A stretch of DNA of 64,000 bases from Vibrio chagasii (GTDB lineage Bacteria > Pseudomonadota > Gammaproteobacteria > Enterobacterales > Vibrionaceae), in contig NZ_AP025466.1 in the NCBI RefSeq assembly GCF_024347355.1, positions 186,001-250,000 of the forward strand. Direction: 5' to 3'. Position numbers and translations under genes: made by a program. Position 1 is the stretch's first letter. Each line of letters begins with the position of its first letter. Positions 18,019-27,802 of the stretch are shown one piece after another. The notes under the pieces are model-generated. The model made no database searches. It was not told the DNA's origin and was given only the letters and a program-made list of their open reading frames with translations.

Positions 18019-18125
18019 GTGCAACATTTCTTATACTTAATTAACTTAAGATTCACAGTTTATTTGGTTCATCATAATTAACACAGGATGTGTTGATGCA
18101 TTTAGCATAATTGACTCGGAGTCAT

Positions 18126-20033
18126 ATGAAGAAAATAAAAACTCTCGATTTAGATATTCCAGACGATATGGAGCACGGTTGGCAGAACATCGTTGATCTG
18201 TTGGCTCAAATAACGCAAGTGCCAGCAGCACTTATTATGCGTGTTCATTCCAATTACATCGAAGTCTTTTCCACTAGTCGTAGCGAGAACAACCCATACA
18301 ATAAGGGCGATTCTGAAACATTAGGCAACGGGCTGTATTGTGAAACCGTTATGGAGTCTCAGCGGCAACTTCTTGTCCCCAATGCTCTCGCTGACCCGGC
18401 ATGGGAAAACAATCCTGACATCAAGCTAGGGTTGATATCCTATTGTGGTATCCCTCTGCTTTGGCCGAATGGTGAGCTTTTCGGCACCATTTGTATCTTG
18501 GACTCTAAAGAAAATCACTACACACCGACTTACATTAAACTTCTGGAAAGCTTTCGGACCTCAATAGAGTCCCAGCTTAAAACCCTCTTTCAGCACGCCA
18601 AACTGACTCAAATGAATCGTGACCTCAAAAACCGGGTGTATACACGAACCAAAGATCTCGCCAGTTTGAATTACTCCTTGAATCAAGAAATTGATAAGCG
18701 AAAAGCCGCTGAACAAAAAATCAATTTCCAAAAGAATCATGATCTAGGAACTGGCTTTTTAAATCGTAGTGCATTTGAGTCGCGTTTAAACCACAAGCTC
18801 TCTTCTCAACGAAGGCTGACGGATTGCTCATTTGCTGTCATTCACATCGGTTTTACCAACGGCAGACGTATACAAGCTCGATACGGCTATACAGCACTGG
18901 ACCAAGTATTAGTTGAATACCGAAAACGTATCGATAGCATTGCCGATATCGAGGTGTTAACCGCGCGCCCTACTTCTGTGGATCTTGTGTTAGCGTTCAG
19001 TGTTAAAGATTTGCATCATCGCCTCGAAGAGCTTTGCCAAACTCTAGTAAAAGTCGGTCACTCTGAATTTGCTATCGAAAATGATAAGGTTCACCTGCAC
19101 GCATTTATCGGAATTGCTACTACTAATAACGAAGACGATGCTGAGAGTATTCTGCAGAAATCGTCAGAGGCTATGCTGGCCTGCAAGGATTCCGGGCAAA
19201 AGTTTGCTTATTACTCCCAATCTCACACTGAAGAGCAAAGTCATATCAACAAGATCGAAGGTTACTTGCTGCAAGCGGTACGTAACGATGACTTAATGCT
19301 CTACTTCCAACCCAAAGTATGCCCGCTAACCCATCGTTGGGTCGGTGCTGAAGCATTGCTCCGCTGGCGTCACCCCGTTTTGGGAGACATATCCAATGAA
19401 ACCTTGATTCACATGGCCGAGCAGAACGGATTGATTTTCGAAGTCGGAAGCTTCGTACTGCGTAATGCGATTGAAAAAGCCAAAGAATGGTCTGAATACG
19501 TTGAAGATTTTAAGATGGCGGTTAATGTGTCCGCGGTGCAGCTCAAGAACGCGCACTTTGCCGAGCAAGTCGTCCATTTACTGGAAACCTATCACCTTGA
19601 ACCTCATTTCTTAGAGCTCGAAGTGACAGAAAGCGGACTCATTGCTGATGAAGTGGTGGCAAAGAACACGCTTGAAACATTGCATGACATAGGCGTGACA
19701 TTGTCACTGGATGACTTTGGAACCGGCTACGCGTCATTCAGTTATCTTAAGAAGTTCCCATTTGATGCAATCAAGATTGATAAGAGTTTCATCGACCAGA
19801 TGCTCGACTCGAGTGAAGACTCTGAGATTGTCCGTTCCATCGTCCAGATCGCGAAAAAGTTGGATCTGAAAGTGATGATTGAAGGGATTGAATCAGAAGT
19901 TCAGGAGCAGTTTATTATTGATGAGGGCTGTGACGTTGGCCAGGGTTACCTTTATGGCAGACCAATGCCATGCCAAGAATTCGAGCATAGCTTAGTCAAT
20001 CAAAACTATTTAGGGACAACTCGTTACGCTTAA
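18126..20033 (+). CDS. GAF - degenerate GGDEF - EAL protein, c-di-GMP phosphodiesterase
   Basis: A 635-residue cytoplasmic protein. A GAF domain (about 15-160, ending GTICILDS) is followed by a coiled coil (about 165-205), a GGDEF domain with no recognisable signature (PTSVDLVLAF where GGDEF should be), and an EAL domain (about 375-625). The EAL domain keeps EALLRW, NVSAVQL, LEVTES, LDDFGTGYASFSYLKKFP, KIDKSFI and VMIEGIE, so hydrolysis of c-di-GMP is expected and the GGDEF module is probably structural or GTP-sensing. ATG 18126 has CGGAG upstream. It is monocistronic. Confidence 0.9.
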   Translation: MKKIKTLDLDIPDDMEHGWQNIVDLLAQITQVPAALIMRVHSNYIEVFSTSRSENNPYNKGDSETLGNGLYCETVMESQRQLLVPNALADPAWENNPDIKLGLISYCGIPLLWPNGELFGTICILDSKENHYTPTYIKLLESFRTSIESQLKTLFQHAKLTQMNRDLKNRVYTRTKDLASLNYSLNQEIDKRKAAEQKINFQKNHDLGTGFLNRSAFESRLNHKLSSQRRLTDCSFAVIHIGFTNGRRIQARYGYTALDQVLVEYRKRIDSIADIEVLTARPTSVDLVLAFSVKDLHHRLEELCQTLVKVGHSEFAIENDKVHLHAFIGIATTNNEDDAESILQKSSEAMLACKDSGQKFAYYSQSHTEEQSHINKIEGYLLQAVRNDDLMLYFQPKVCPLTHRWVGAEALLRWRHPVLGDISNETLIHMAEQNGLIFEVGSFVLRNAIEKAKEWSEYVEDFKMAVNVSAVQLKNAHFAEQVVHLLETYHLEPHFLELEVTESGLIADEVVAKNTLETLHDIGVTLSLDDFGTGYASFSYLKKFPFDAIKIDKSFIDQMLDSSEDSEIVRSIVQIAKKLDLKVMIEGIESEVQEQFIIDEGCDVGQGYLYGRPMPCQEFEHSLVNQNYLGTTRYA

Positions 20034-20154
20034 AGTGAAAAATAGCCGTTAGTTTTGGATTTAAACCTAGTTTCTCTTTACTCTATAGGTGGTGATTTTT
20101 ATAATCGCAGCCTTTCTGTTTTTATCTTTCCCCTTTATATAGGCATTCCTCGTT

Positions 20155-21810
20155 ATGGATCAGTTGACTGCAAAGCTTAAAAAGCTCGAAAAACAAAACT
20201 ACCGTGCATATCAACAAATTAAAGGTCAATACGACTTTGCTGATTTTGAATTACACATCGACCACATTCAAGGTGACCCGTACGCGTCAGCCTCTCGTTT
20301 TCGTGCAACACGCGCGTGGTCGTTGACCGGGTTAGATTGGCTGAAAGAAAAATCTTACGAATACCAAGTAGCAGCTCGTGATTTTATTGCTCGCAGCTTT
20401 GCTGAGTTCGCAAAACAAGAAGCGACCGTTTCTATCGCATTAACGGGTCAAACAGTACTCGACAACACTGCAGTCGTGTTTACTGAGCACGGTATCGAAA
20501 TTCGTTTCCGTATTAACCTGCCTGCTGATGGTCGTAGCATTCTTGCGAAGAAAGCAAACAACATCATCACATTCTACTTGCCGAAGTTTATCCGTCGCGC
20601 AACGCTTGAGCGTGAGCTAAACATAGACGCAATGATCAAGCACTGTGAAACAATCGAAGACCAAGAAGCGCTGCGTGCACAGCTAGATGAGCACAACCTA
20701 TCGGCATTTGTGGCAAATGGCAGTGTATTACCACGTATCGCGGGTAACTGTGATCTTCCAATGAAAGATGCGGTTCCATTTACAGCGCCAGAGTCACTGA
20801 GCGTTACGTTAAACACGCCAAACCAAGGTGATGTAACAGGCTTGGGTATTCCTAAAGGGATTACATTAATCGTTGGTGGTGGTTTCCACGGTAAATCGAC
20901 ACTATTGAATGCGGTTGAACGCTCTATCTACAATCATATTCCTGGTGATGGCCGTGAAGGCATCGTGACTGCCATTGATACAATGAAGATTCGCGCTGAA
21001 GATGGCCGATGTGTGCACAGCTTAAATCTGTCAAACTACATCAATCATCTTCCAATGAAGAAAGATACCTCTGATTTCAGTACTCAAGATGCTTCGGGCT
21101 CTACTTCTCAAGCGGCTTGGCTACAAGAGTCGATTGAAGCCGGTGTTCAAACCCTATTGATTGACGAAGATACGTCAGCGACTAACTTCATGATCCGTGA
21201 TGAGCGTATGCAGGCATTGGTTTCAAAAGGTGACGAGCCCATTACTCCGCTTGTTGACCGTATTGGCCAGCTACGTGATGAAATGGAAATCTCTACTATC
21301 GTCGTTATGGGTGGCTCGGGTGATTACCTAGATGTAGCAGACACCGTGATCCAAATGCACGACTACCAAGCGGTAGATGTGACAGATAAAGCAAAAGATG
21401 TTATTGCTCAGCACCCTACCCAACGTACTAACGAGTGCGAAACACCGTTGGAGATGTTTGTTCCTCGCTCACTGAACCGTGCTTCACTAATGAACATTCT
21501 TACTGATGGAAAGTTCCGCGTGAGTGCTAAAGGTAAGGAATCTCTGCGTTTTGGTAAAGAGTTTGCCGACCTTTCTGCTCTTGAGCAGCTAGAGTCAACT
21601 TCTGAAGTCAACGCGATTGGTTGGGCTTGGTTCCAGTTTGCACAAACGCCTGGTTGGTCAAATAATCCAGCAAAAGAGTTTAACGCGATTCTAGATAACG
21701 ATTGGCACCAAAATATGCCTAACTACGGTGACCTAGCGAAACCAAGAACGTTGGATGTTATGGCTGCTCTTAACCGCATGCGCAAATCTCAGTTCAAGCC
21801 TTCGAACTAA
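20155..21810 (+). CDS. Predicted ATPase of the ABC class (COG3044 type)
   Basis: A 551-residue cytoplasmic protein. The N-terminal 240 residues are family-specific. The ABC-like P-loop is IVGGGFHGKSTLLNAVE at about 245; a signature-like ASGSTSQAAWLQE and Walker B TLLIDEDTSATNFM follow, then VVMGGSGDYLDVADTVI. This matches the widely distributed predicted ABC-class ATPase family, related to the trypanosome RNA-binding protein MRB1590. The role in bacteria is not established. It has no permease partner nearby. Its start is the first ATG after an AT-rich leader, and it is followed by a strong terminator. Confidence 0.8.
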   Translation: MDQLTAKLKKLEKQNYRAYQQIKGQYDFADFELHIDHIQGDPYASASRFRATRAWSLTGLDWLKEKSYEYQVAARDFIARSFAEFAKQEATVSIALTGQTVLDNTAVVFTEHGIEIRFRINLPADGRSILAKKANNIITFYLPKFIRRATLERELNIDAMIKHCETIEDQEALRAQLDEHNLSAFVANGSVLPRIAGNCDLPMKDAVPFTAPESLSVTLNTPNQGDVTGLGIPKGITLIVGGGFHGKSTLLNAVERSIYNHIPGDGREGIVTAIDTMKIRAEDGRCVHSLNLSNYINHLPMKKDTSDFSTQDASGSTSQAAWLQESIEAGVQTLLIDEDTSATNFMIRDERMQALVSKGDEPITPLVDRIGQLRDEMEISTIVVMGGSGDYLDVADTVIQMHDYQAVDVTDKAKDVIAQHPTQRTNECETPLEMFVPRSLNRASLMNILTDGKFRVSAKGKESLRFGKEFADLSALEQLESTSEVNAIGWAWFQFAQTPGWSNNPAKEFNAILDNDWHQNMPNYGDLAKPRTLDVMAALNRMRKSQFKPSN

Positions 21811-21836
21811 GTTTTACTCAACTAAACACAACTTTT

Positions 21837-21861
21837 CGGCCCCACAAATGGGGCCGTTTTT
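21837..21861 (+). terminator. Intrinsic terminator after the ABC-class ATPase gene
   Basis: Stem CGGCCCC/GGGGCCG, loop ACAAAT, then TTTTT. Confidence 0.9.
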
Positions 21862-22080
21862 ATTTCTACTCGTCCTAGAAAGCGTTCTATCAAACCACAA
21901 ATGTTAAGTAACGAACTTTGTGCACGATAAATAAGCTGGTTATCGCCCTTCACTTCCTTTCCCATAATTTATATAACTCTGGTTATCTTTGAGAAGCTCA
22001 TAAAACATGACATTATTTTTACGAAGCTATGGTAAAGTCCGCCTAAACAAGTGTAACTAAATGTAACAGGCTAAGATTTG

Positions 22081-23979
22081 ATGTACCACAAACGCGTAAA
22101 AATGCGTGATCATAAAAGTGAAGTAAACCTGTTTAGAAACCGTGTTATTGTCGCATTCATAGGTATTCTGCTTTTCACTCTCGTCTTAGTCGGTAACCTA
22201 TACCGACTTCAAGTTCAAAACTTTGATAGCTACCAAACCCGCGCCGACGGGAACCGAATTAAAGTGCTCCCGATTGCCCCTACGCGAGGGTTAATTTACG
22301 ACAGAAATGGTGTGTTGCTGGCTGAAAACAAACTGGTCTTTTCTCTCACCATGATCCCAGAGCAAACAAAAGATGTGGATGAGATGCTCAGCAAACTCAA
22401 CGAGTACATCCCGCTGAATAAAGAACAAATTACGCGTTTTAAAAAGCGTTACCGCAATACCCGCCGCTTTAAGCCCGTTACCCTGTTAGAGAACCTGACG
22501 GAAAAAGAGATCGCAAAATTCTCGGTTCACCAATACTTGTTTCCAGGACTGACAATCGATACCAGCTTAAAGCGTTTCTACCCTAACGGTGAAGTACTGA
22601 CCCATGTATTAGGCTACGTTGCACACATCAATGACAACGATTTAAGAAAACTGGAAGAACAAGGTAAAGAAGCGAATTATCAAGCGACGACTATCATTGG
22701 TAAGCTCGGCGTTGAGCGATACTATGAAGACATACTTCATGGACAAAAAGGCTATCAAGAGGTTGAGGTAAATAGCCGAGGCCGCATCGTCAGAACGATA
22801 AAGTACGTTCCGCCTGTTGCTGGTAAAGACATCGTACTCAACATTGATCTTGAACTGCAAAAGTATGTGTTCGAACAACTTGATCATCGCACTGGCAGTG
22901 CTGTTGTCCTAGACCCGAAAGACAACAGTGTTTTGGCTATGGCATCAAGCCCGAGTTACGACCCTAACCTATTCGTTGATGGCATTTCTAGCAAGAATTA
23001 TCAAACACTTCTTAATGACCCTGCTCATCCATTGGTAAACAGAGCGACGTTAGGTGTTTATCCGCCCGCTTCTACTGTTAAGCCGTTTATCGCTGTTGCG
23101 GGCTTGGAAGAACATGTTATTTCTGAAAATACCATCCGTAATGACCACGGCGTATGGCGCATTCCTGGGTCTAAATCTAACTCTAAAGCCTGGCGCGACT
23201 GGAAGCGTTGGGGGCACGGTCCTGTTGATGTGACACAAGCGATTGAAGAGTCGGTCGATTCCTTTTTCTATCAAATGGCTTTCGACCTAGGCATCGACCG
23301 TATTAGCACGTGGATGAACCGTTTTGGTTTTGGTAAACCATCGGGCATCGACATCTACGAAGAGAGTAACGCCAACATGCCTACACGAGATTGGAAGATG
23401 ATGCGCTACCGCACTCCTTGGTATCAAGGTGACACGGTACCGATCGGTATTGGACAAGGATACTGGACCTCGACTCCCTTACAACTTGCTAAAGCGACCT
23501 CTGTGTTAGTCAATCATGGCAAGGTGATGCCTCCGCATATCCTACGAGCAACACTCGATCACGGTGAAGACTTAGAGACTCAACTGCTAATAGAACCTAA
23601 ACAAATGTCATCCATCGATGAAGTCCCAGACAAGATTTGGGATGTACCAATTAATGCGATGAGATTAGTGAACCACGGTAGTCGTGGTAGTGGTAGAAGA
23701 GCGTTTAAAGGAACAAAATACACGAGTGGTGGTAAATCTGGTACCTCTCAAGTATTTGGCTTAGCAAAAGATCAGGTGTACAACTCGAAAGAGTTAGAAA
23801 GGCACTTGCTTGATCACGCACTCTACACTGCTTTTGCTCCGTATGAACACCCGGATTACGTTGCAACTGTCGTTATTGAACATGGTAATGGTGGCTCTAA
23901 GGTCGGTGCTCCTTACATTCGTAAAGTGCTTGATTACGCATTCGAACATAAAAGCGGTGTGAGTAAAGACAACTCATAA
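22081..23979 (+). CDS. Penicillin-binding protein 2 (peptidoglycan transpeptidase), orphan copy
   Basis: A 632-residue class B PBP. A membrane anchor lies about 23-43, then the pedestal domain with APTRGLIYDRNGVLLAEN, and a transpeptidase domain with catalytic SxxK in YPPASTVKPF, SVDSFFYQ as the second motif and KSGT in GGKSGTSQVFG. The whole layout is MrdA-like. It cross-links septum-independent peptidoglycan in the elongasome. It is not next to rodA, mltB, rlpA or dacA, the usual mrdA context, so it is probably a second PBP2 paralogue. ATG 22081 is preferred over 22102 from alignment with PBP2 N-termini; neither has a strong ribosome site. Confidence 0.9.
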   Translation: MYHKRVKMRDHKSEVNLFRNRVIVAFIGILLFTLVLVGNLYRLQVQNFDSYQTRADGNRIKVLPIAPTRGLIYDRNGVLLAENKLVFSLTMIPEQTKDVDEMLSKLNEYIPLNKEQITRFKKRYRNTRRFKPVTLLENLTEKEIAKFSVHQYLFPGLTIDTSLKRFYPNGEVLTHVLGYVAHINDNDLRKLEEQGKEANYQATTIIGKLGVERYYEDILHGQKGYQEVEVNSRGRIVRTIKYVPPVAGKDIVLNIDLELQKYVFEQLDHRTGSAVVLDPKDNSVLAMASSPSYDPNLFVDGISSKNYQTLLNDPAHPLVNRATLGVYPPASTVKPFIAVAGLEEHVISENTIRNDHGVWRIPGSKSNSKAWRDWKRWGHGPVDVTQAIEESVDSFFYQMAFDLGIDRISTWMNRFGFGKPSGIDIYEESNANMPTRDWKMMRYRTPWYQGDTVPIGIGQGYWTSTPLQLAKATSVLVNHGKVMPPHILRATLDHGEDLETQLLIEPKQMSSIDEVPDKIWDVPINAMRLVNHGSRGSGRRAFKGTKYTSGGKSGTSQVFGLAKDQVYNSKELERHLLDHALYTAFAPYEHPDYVATVVIEHGNGGSKVGAPYIRKVLDYAFEHKSGVSKDNS

Positions 23980-23992
23980 CTGACAAAACGTA

Positions 23993-24023
23993 CAAAGCCC
24001 CACTCGTCTAAAGTGGGGCTTTG
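23993..24023. terminator. Bidirectional terminator between PBP2 and the J-domain gene
   Basis: Stem CAAAGCCCCACT/AGTGGGGCTTTG with a short loop. The T tract is weak on the plus strand. Confidence 0.7.
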
Positions 24024-24058
24024 TCGTTCATAAACCACAATACATCTAACTGAGAACT

Positions 24059-24694
24059 TTAGCTTCGCAACACATGCCAAGCTTCACACAAGGTTTGAAA
24101 TTGGGCGGTGTTACCCTCATCTCTATCTGGGTGCCAACGAAGCGCAAGCCTTCTCCACTGTTTACGTATTTCTTCCGGTGAAGCGTCTAGTGGTAACTCA
24201 AACAAGCTCAATGCTCGGTTTCGGTCCATGTCTGTTTCACTACCACCAACAAACTTCTTATAGCGGGTCCAAAACTCATTCAATAGTCGCTTAACTTCAC
24301 CCTCTTCGGCTTCATAGTTCAACCAATCAATGTAGTACTCACGCAACGGGTCTTGGTGGTCAATAGCGTGTGTACTTCCGTGATATCGACCACACATTAG
24401 TTCTATCTCCATCGCTTGAACTTGCAGCCAATTATCTGGGTATAGCGTCTCTTGCAGTTGGTAAAGCGCGTTCATGATTAAGAAGTTCTTCTTGAATAAC
24501 TCCTTCTCTGGAACCGGATCAAGGGCAGGAATAAAGCCGAGCTCGTTGAGATGCGTAGCCAAGGTGTGCACTTTCCACCCCGTCGGCTTTTGTTTGAGCA
24601 CTTCCATGATTGGCCAAAGCAACGGGTTTTCCATTTGTGCTTGAAACTGGCAACTAATATTTTGATGACTCGATGAGTCTAGGTTGTCTGACAT
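24059..24694 (-). CDS. DnaJ-related protein with C-terminal J domain
   Basis: A 211-residue protein. The N-terminal 130 residues match the DNA-J-related region (ENPLLWPIMEVLKQ, ALYQLQETLYPDNWLQV, CGRYHGSTHA). The C-terminal J domain (about 160-211) has the HPD motif in ALRWHPDRD. J domains stimulate DnaK/HscA ATPases; here the domain is at the C-terminus, as usual for this family. Cytoplasmic. The start is the only plausible ATG. Confidence 0.87.
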   Translation of the reverse strand: MSDNLDSSSHQNISCQFQAQMENPLLWPIMEVLKQKPTGWKVHTLATHLNELGFIPALDPVPEKELFKKNFLIMNALYQLQETLYPDNWLQVQAMEIELMCGRYHGSTHAIDHQDPLREYYIDWLNYEAEEGEVKRLLNEFWTRYKKFVGGSETDMDRNRALSLFELPLDASPEEIRKQWRRLALRWHPDRDEGNTAQFQTLCEAWHVLRS

Positions 24695-24813
24695 AATTAA
24701 TTGAGCCCGCAGCCATATGCATGTGTGTATATAATTAATTGATAAGCGATCTGTCGTGGTTTGTCGAGTTTCAAACTAAATAAATTTCAACCAGTTATGT
24801 ATTTACAAAGCAA

Positions 24814-24838
24814 AAAGGCCAGCATTATGCTGACCTTT
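24814..24838 (-). terminator. Intrinsic terminator after the 2OG oxygenase gene
   Basis: On the minus strand AAAGGTCAGC/GCTGGCCTTT (one G-U) with loop ATAAT, then T run. Confidence 0.8.
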
Positions 24839-24858
24839 AGTATACGAAAACAGACGAA

Positions 24859-25698
24859 TTAGATAACGCCAAGCTCTCTTAGGCGCTCCATTAGGTACTC
24901 GTTTGCTGTGTACTTTTCAGAAAGAACCACTTCTGGTTTCGGGTGCAAGAAAAGTGGCAGTGAGATGCGAGACTTTTCTTGGCGTGCGCCAGTTGGGTTG
25001 ATAACACGGTGAGTCGTCGATGGGAAGTAACCGCCAGATGCTTCTTGCAGCATGTCACCGATGTTGATGATCATGTTGCCGAAGTCACACGGTACATCTA
25101 GCCACTCGTCATTTTGAGACTTAACTTGTAGTCCAGGCTCGTTTGCCGCAGGTAGAACAGTAAGAAGGTTAATGTCTTCGTGTGCTGCAGCGCGGATTGC
25201 TCCTGGTTCTTCATCACCTTGCATTGGTGGGTAGTGAAGTACGCGAAGCAGAGTTTGTTCGCTACCGTTGATCATTTCTGATAGAGCGATAGAGAACTTC
25301 TCTTGCACTTCTTGAGGTGCGTGCGCTTCAACCCAACCTAATAGCTCTTGAGCAAAAGCATTAGCACGTTGGTAGTAGTCTAGAATCTGTTGTTTAAGCT
25401 GCTCAGGAATTTGACCCCAAGGATATACGTGGAAGTACTCTTTGATGTCTTTTACTGTGTGGCCCTTTGCAACTTCAGATACTGAAGGTGGAAAATATCC
25501 ATCTTGTGTTTCAACATTGAAGTGGAAGTTTTCTTTCTCTTCAGAGATGAAGAATTGGTACCAGTTCTCGTAAATTGACTCAACAAGCTCTTTTGGGATT
25601 GGGTGATTTTTCAGTACGCCAAATCCAGTTTCACGTAAAGAGAGAACAAATTGTTCTGCTGCGTCGTTAGCAAGATAATCGACAGTTTCCAGTTTCAT
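24859..25698 (-). CDS. 2-oxoglutarate/Fe(II) oxygenase, isopenicillin N synthase-like
   Basis: A 279-residue cytoplasmic enzyme of the IPNS-like fold: N-terminal GFGVLKNHPIP, iron ligands in HEDINLLTVL (His, Asp) and distal His in STTHRVINP, and the 2-oxoglutarate-binding RxS in KSRISLPLF. The substrate is unknown. Related Vibrio proteins are annotated only as 2OG-Fe(II) oxygenases. It is monocistronic with its own terminator. Confidence 0.88.
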   Translation of the reverse strand: MKLETVDYLANDAAEQFVLSLRETGFGVLKNHPIPKELVESIYENWYQFFISEEKENFHFNVETQDGYFPPSVSEVAKGHTVKDIKEYFHVYPWGQIPEQLKQQILDYYQRANAFAQELLGWVEAHAPQEVQEKFSIALSEMINGSEQTLLRVLHYPPMQGDEEPGAIRAAAHEDINLLTVLPAANEPGLQVKSQNDEWLDVPCDFGNMIINIGDMLQEASGGYFPSTTHRVINPTGARQEKSRISLPLFLHPKPEVVLSEKYTANEYLMERLRELGVI

Positions 25699-25894
25699 GA
25701 CTTTCTTTCTTGTTATGTAGTGATACGGGGATTTTATGGTCCGCTTTGTTGTAAATCAAACTTTAGTGAAACTCTCGCAACCGTTTGTCTAGATACTGGG
25801 CGATAACGCTACTTTTCAACAAATTTGGTAATCAAAACCCAATTGAACGGTGTTCATTATTGTGTAACTATACATAAAACTTATATAGGATCTG

Positions 25895-26503
25895 ATGATG
25901 ACAATTACGCCACTTGCTCAAAATAGACCTCTACTTTCGCTCACTATTTTGTATCTCGTTGTTTTTCTTTTCTCAGCGTTTGCTCCCTCTTCGAGAGCTG
26001 TATGGGTTGCGGAAATCGTACCTGCATTAATGATTCTTATCGGTATTTGGTGGCTATCCACTAAATTAACATTTTCAAAAACCGCTTATGTTTTGATGTT
26101 CATTTGGTTGGCACTGCACACGATTGGCGCTAAGTACACTTTTGCGCAGGTACCGTTCGATTGGTTTAATCAGTTAATTGGCTCTGAGCGCAACAATTTT
26201 GACAGAGTCGCGCACTTTTCTATCGGGCTTTATGCCTACCCACTCACTGAATATCTTATTCGGAAGAAATTGGCTCAACCCGTGATTGCGTGCTTCTTTG
26301 CACTGTTTGCCATCATGAGTGTTGCGGCAGGTTATGAAATTATTGAGTGGTGGTATGCTGAAATCGCAGGTGGTGATGAAGGTATCGCTTTCCTTGGTTC
26401 ACAAGGTGATATTTGGGATGCGCAAAAAGACATGCTATGTGATACGACCGGAGCTATCGTCTCACTGCTGCTTCTAAAGCTTCAAGGACGTACCAAAGTT
26501 TAG
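25895..26503 (+). CDS. yjdF: Inner-membrane protein YjdF (DUF2238)
   Basis: A 202-residue protein with about six transmembrane helices (about 13-30, 38-55, 62-80, 125-145 and so on) and the DUF2238 hallmarks FDRVAHFSIGLYAYPLTE, AAGYEIIEWWYAEIAGGDEG and GSQGDIWDAQKDM. The conserved acidic and histidine residues suggest metal or lipid chemistry, but the function is not established. It starts at ATG 25895 or 25898. A terminator follows. Confidence 0.9.
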   Translation: MMTITPLAQNRPLLSLTILYLVVFLFSAFAPSSRAVWVAEIVPALMILIGIWWLSTKLTFSKTAYVLMFIWLALHTIGAKYTFAQVPFDWFNQLIGSERNNFDRVAHFSIGLYAYPLTEYLIRKKLAQPVIACFFALFAIMSVAAGYEIIEWWYAEIAGGDEGIAFLGSQGDIWDAQKDMLCDTTGAIVSLLLLKLQGRTKV

Positions 26504-26544
26504 CCAAACACTTCGTTAACTCAGTTTATTCAAGACTCACTTTC

Positions 26545-26578
26545 AAATGCCACACGTGCTATACGATGTGGCATTTTT
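26545..26578 (+). terminator. Intrinsic terminator after yjdF
   Basis: Stem AAATGCCACA/TGTGGCATTT with a 12-nt loop and T run. Confidence 0.8.
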
Positions 26579-26595
26579 GTGTTTTAGCTTCAAGG

Positions 26596-26847
26596 CTATT
26601 TCATAGTGACCTTACCACCCACGAACTTAAATGCGGGTGTGCCTCGTACTAACGTATCTCGAGCAAACTCAATTCCACATTCAGGGCAAACGCACGGCTC
26701 TGTAGTAAAGTCTTCGACAATCCTTTCCTTAAAACATTTTACGAGCGCACCCTTACCGCCTTTTCGATATTTGAATAACTGTGTTTTGCATTTCGCACAA
26801 AATATTTGAACGGTTTTCGTGGGTTGCTTCTTGTTTGGTTTCGCCAT
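26596..26847 (-). CDS. Small zinc-ribbon protein
   Basis: An 83-residue basic protein with two cysteine pairs, CAKC near residue 17 and CVCPECG near residue 53, consistent with a four-Cys zinc ribbon, in a lysine-rich context. Conserved hypothetical in vibrios as far as I recall. A nucleic-acid or protein-binding role is inference only. It starts at ATG 26847 and has no obvious operon partner, although the DMT transporter gene lies upstream on the same strand. Confidence 0.75.
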   Translation of the reverse strand: MAKPNKKQPTKTVQIFCAKCKTQLFKYRKGGKGALVKCFKERIVEDFTTEPCVCPECGIEFARDTLVRGTPAFKFVGGKVTMK

Positions 26848-26866
26848 AAAGGTAACGTGTTGATTC

Positions 26867-27772
26867 TTATTGTTTAAGTTTAGGCGCTACAAGCACTAAG
26901 CTTATGCCGACTAATATGATGGTTGATGAAATAACAAATTGCATGGTGACAGGCTCCGAGAGCAACAGTACGCCGCCGAGCGTCGCAATAACCGGAACCG
27001 AAAGCTGTGCGATTGATGCCACGACAGTATTGAGCTTCTTCACTACGTAGTACCACAAACTGTAACCAACCCCTGAAGCTAAAGAGCCAGACAATACGGC
27101 ATAAATGAACCCTTGTTCAGACATCGAAATATCAAGAGCTGAACTTGGTACTACGAGCCATGGTGAGATAAACACCAAGACAATCAATGAACAGAACCCA
27201 AAGTTGGCCGTTGTTGACAGCAAAGCATTTGAAGATCGCTTTCCGGCCAAGGTATAAATACCCCACCCGATACCTGCCAATGACATTAGCGCAATTGAAA
27301 CTAAATCAGGTGTATTGGTTGTGCTGGTCGGCATTAACAAATAAACAAGTCCTAAAACAGAGAGCAAACAACCCGCCCACTCAATCAAGGACATCTTATT
27401 ACCTGAGATGAGATGAGCCGTAATCATGGTAAATTGTACCGCAACAAACAACACTAACGCGCCAAGCCCGGCTCCCAGTTCAAAATATGCAAACGAGAAT
27501 CCGAACATATAAACGATCAATGGCACGACTGAGACTAGACTGAATTGAGATTTGAGCTTAGAAAATAGCGATGTAGGGCTAAGTTCAGCTGTGTTATTGC
27601 TATTGTGGGACGCTATACCTAGCAAAATCAATAGAGTAAACGCGCCAGATAAAATGCGTATAACAGAAAAACTCAAAGGATCGATGGTTTGATCCATCAA
27701 TGCCCATCGACAAAGCACGGAATTTGCCGCAAAGGCCACCAGCGTAATTAATGTCACTAAGACGGTTTGCAT
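26867..27772 (-). CDS. DMT-family (EamA) inner-membrane transporter
   Basis: A 301-residue protein with ten predicted helices in two EamA repeats (first starting LVTLITLVAFAANSVLCRWAL, second around LMSLAGIGWGIYTLAG). I start it at ATG 27772, preceded by AAGGGAA, rather than at the upstream ATG 27799. It lies 30 nt after the SgrR-like gene on the same strand, so the two are probably cotranscribed and the substrate may relate to the ligand of that regulator. Export of amino acids or metabolites is typical for the family. Confidence 0.85.
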   Translation of the reverse strand: MQTVLVTLITLVAFAANSVLCRWALMDQTIDPLSFSVIRILSGAFTLLILLGIASHNSNNTAELSPTSLFSKLKSQFSLVSVVPLIVYMFGFSFAYFELGAGLGALVLFVAVQFTMITAHLISGNKMSLIEWAGCLLSVLGLVYLLMPTSTTNTPDLVSIALMSLAGIGWGIYTLAGKRSSNALLSTTANFGFCSLIVLVFISPWLVVPSSALDISMSEQGFIYAVLSGSLASGVGYSLWYYVVKKLNTVVASIAQLSVPVIATLGGVLLLSEPVTMQFVISSTIILVGISLVLVAPKLKQ

Positions 27773-27802
27773 TATTATTCCCTTGCTGAAACTATCCACG
27801 TA

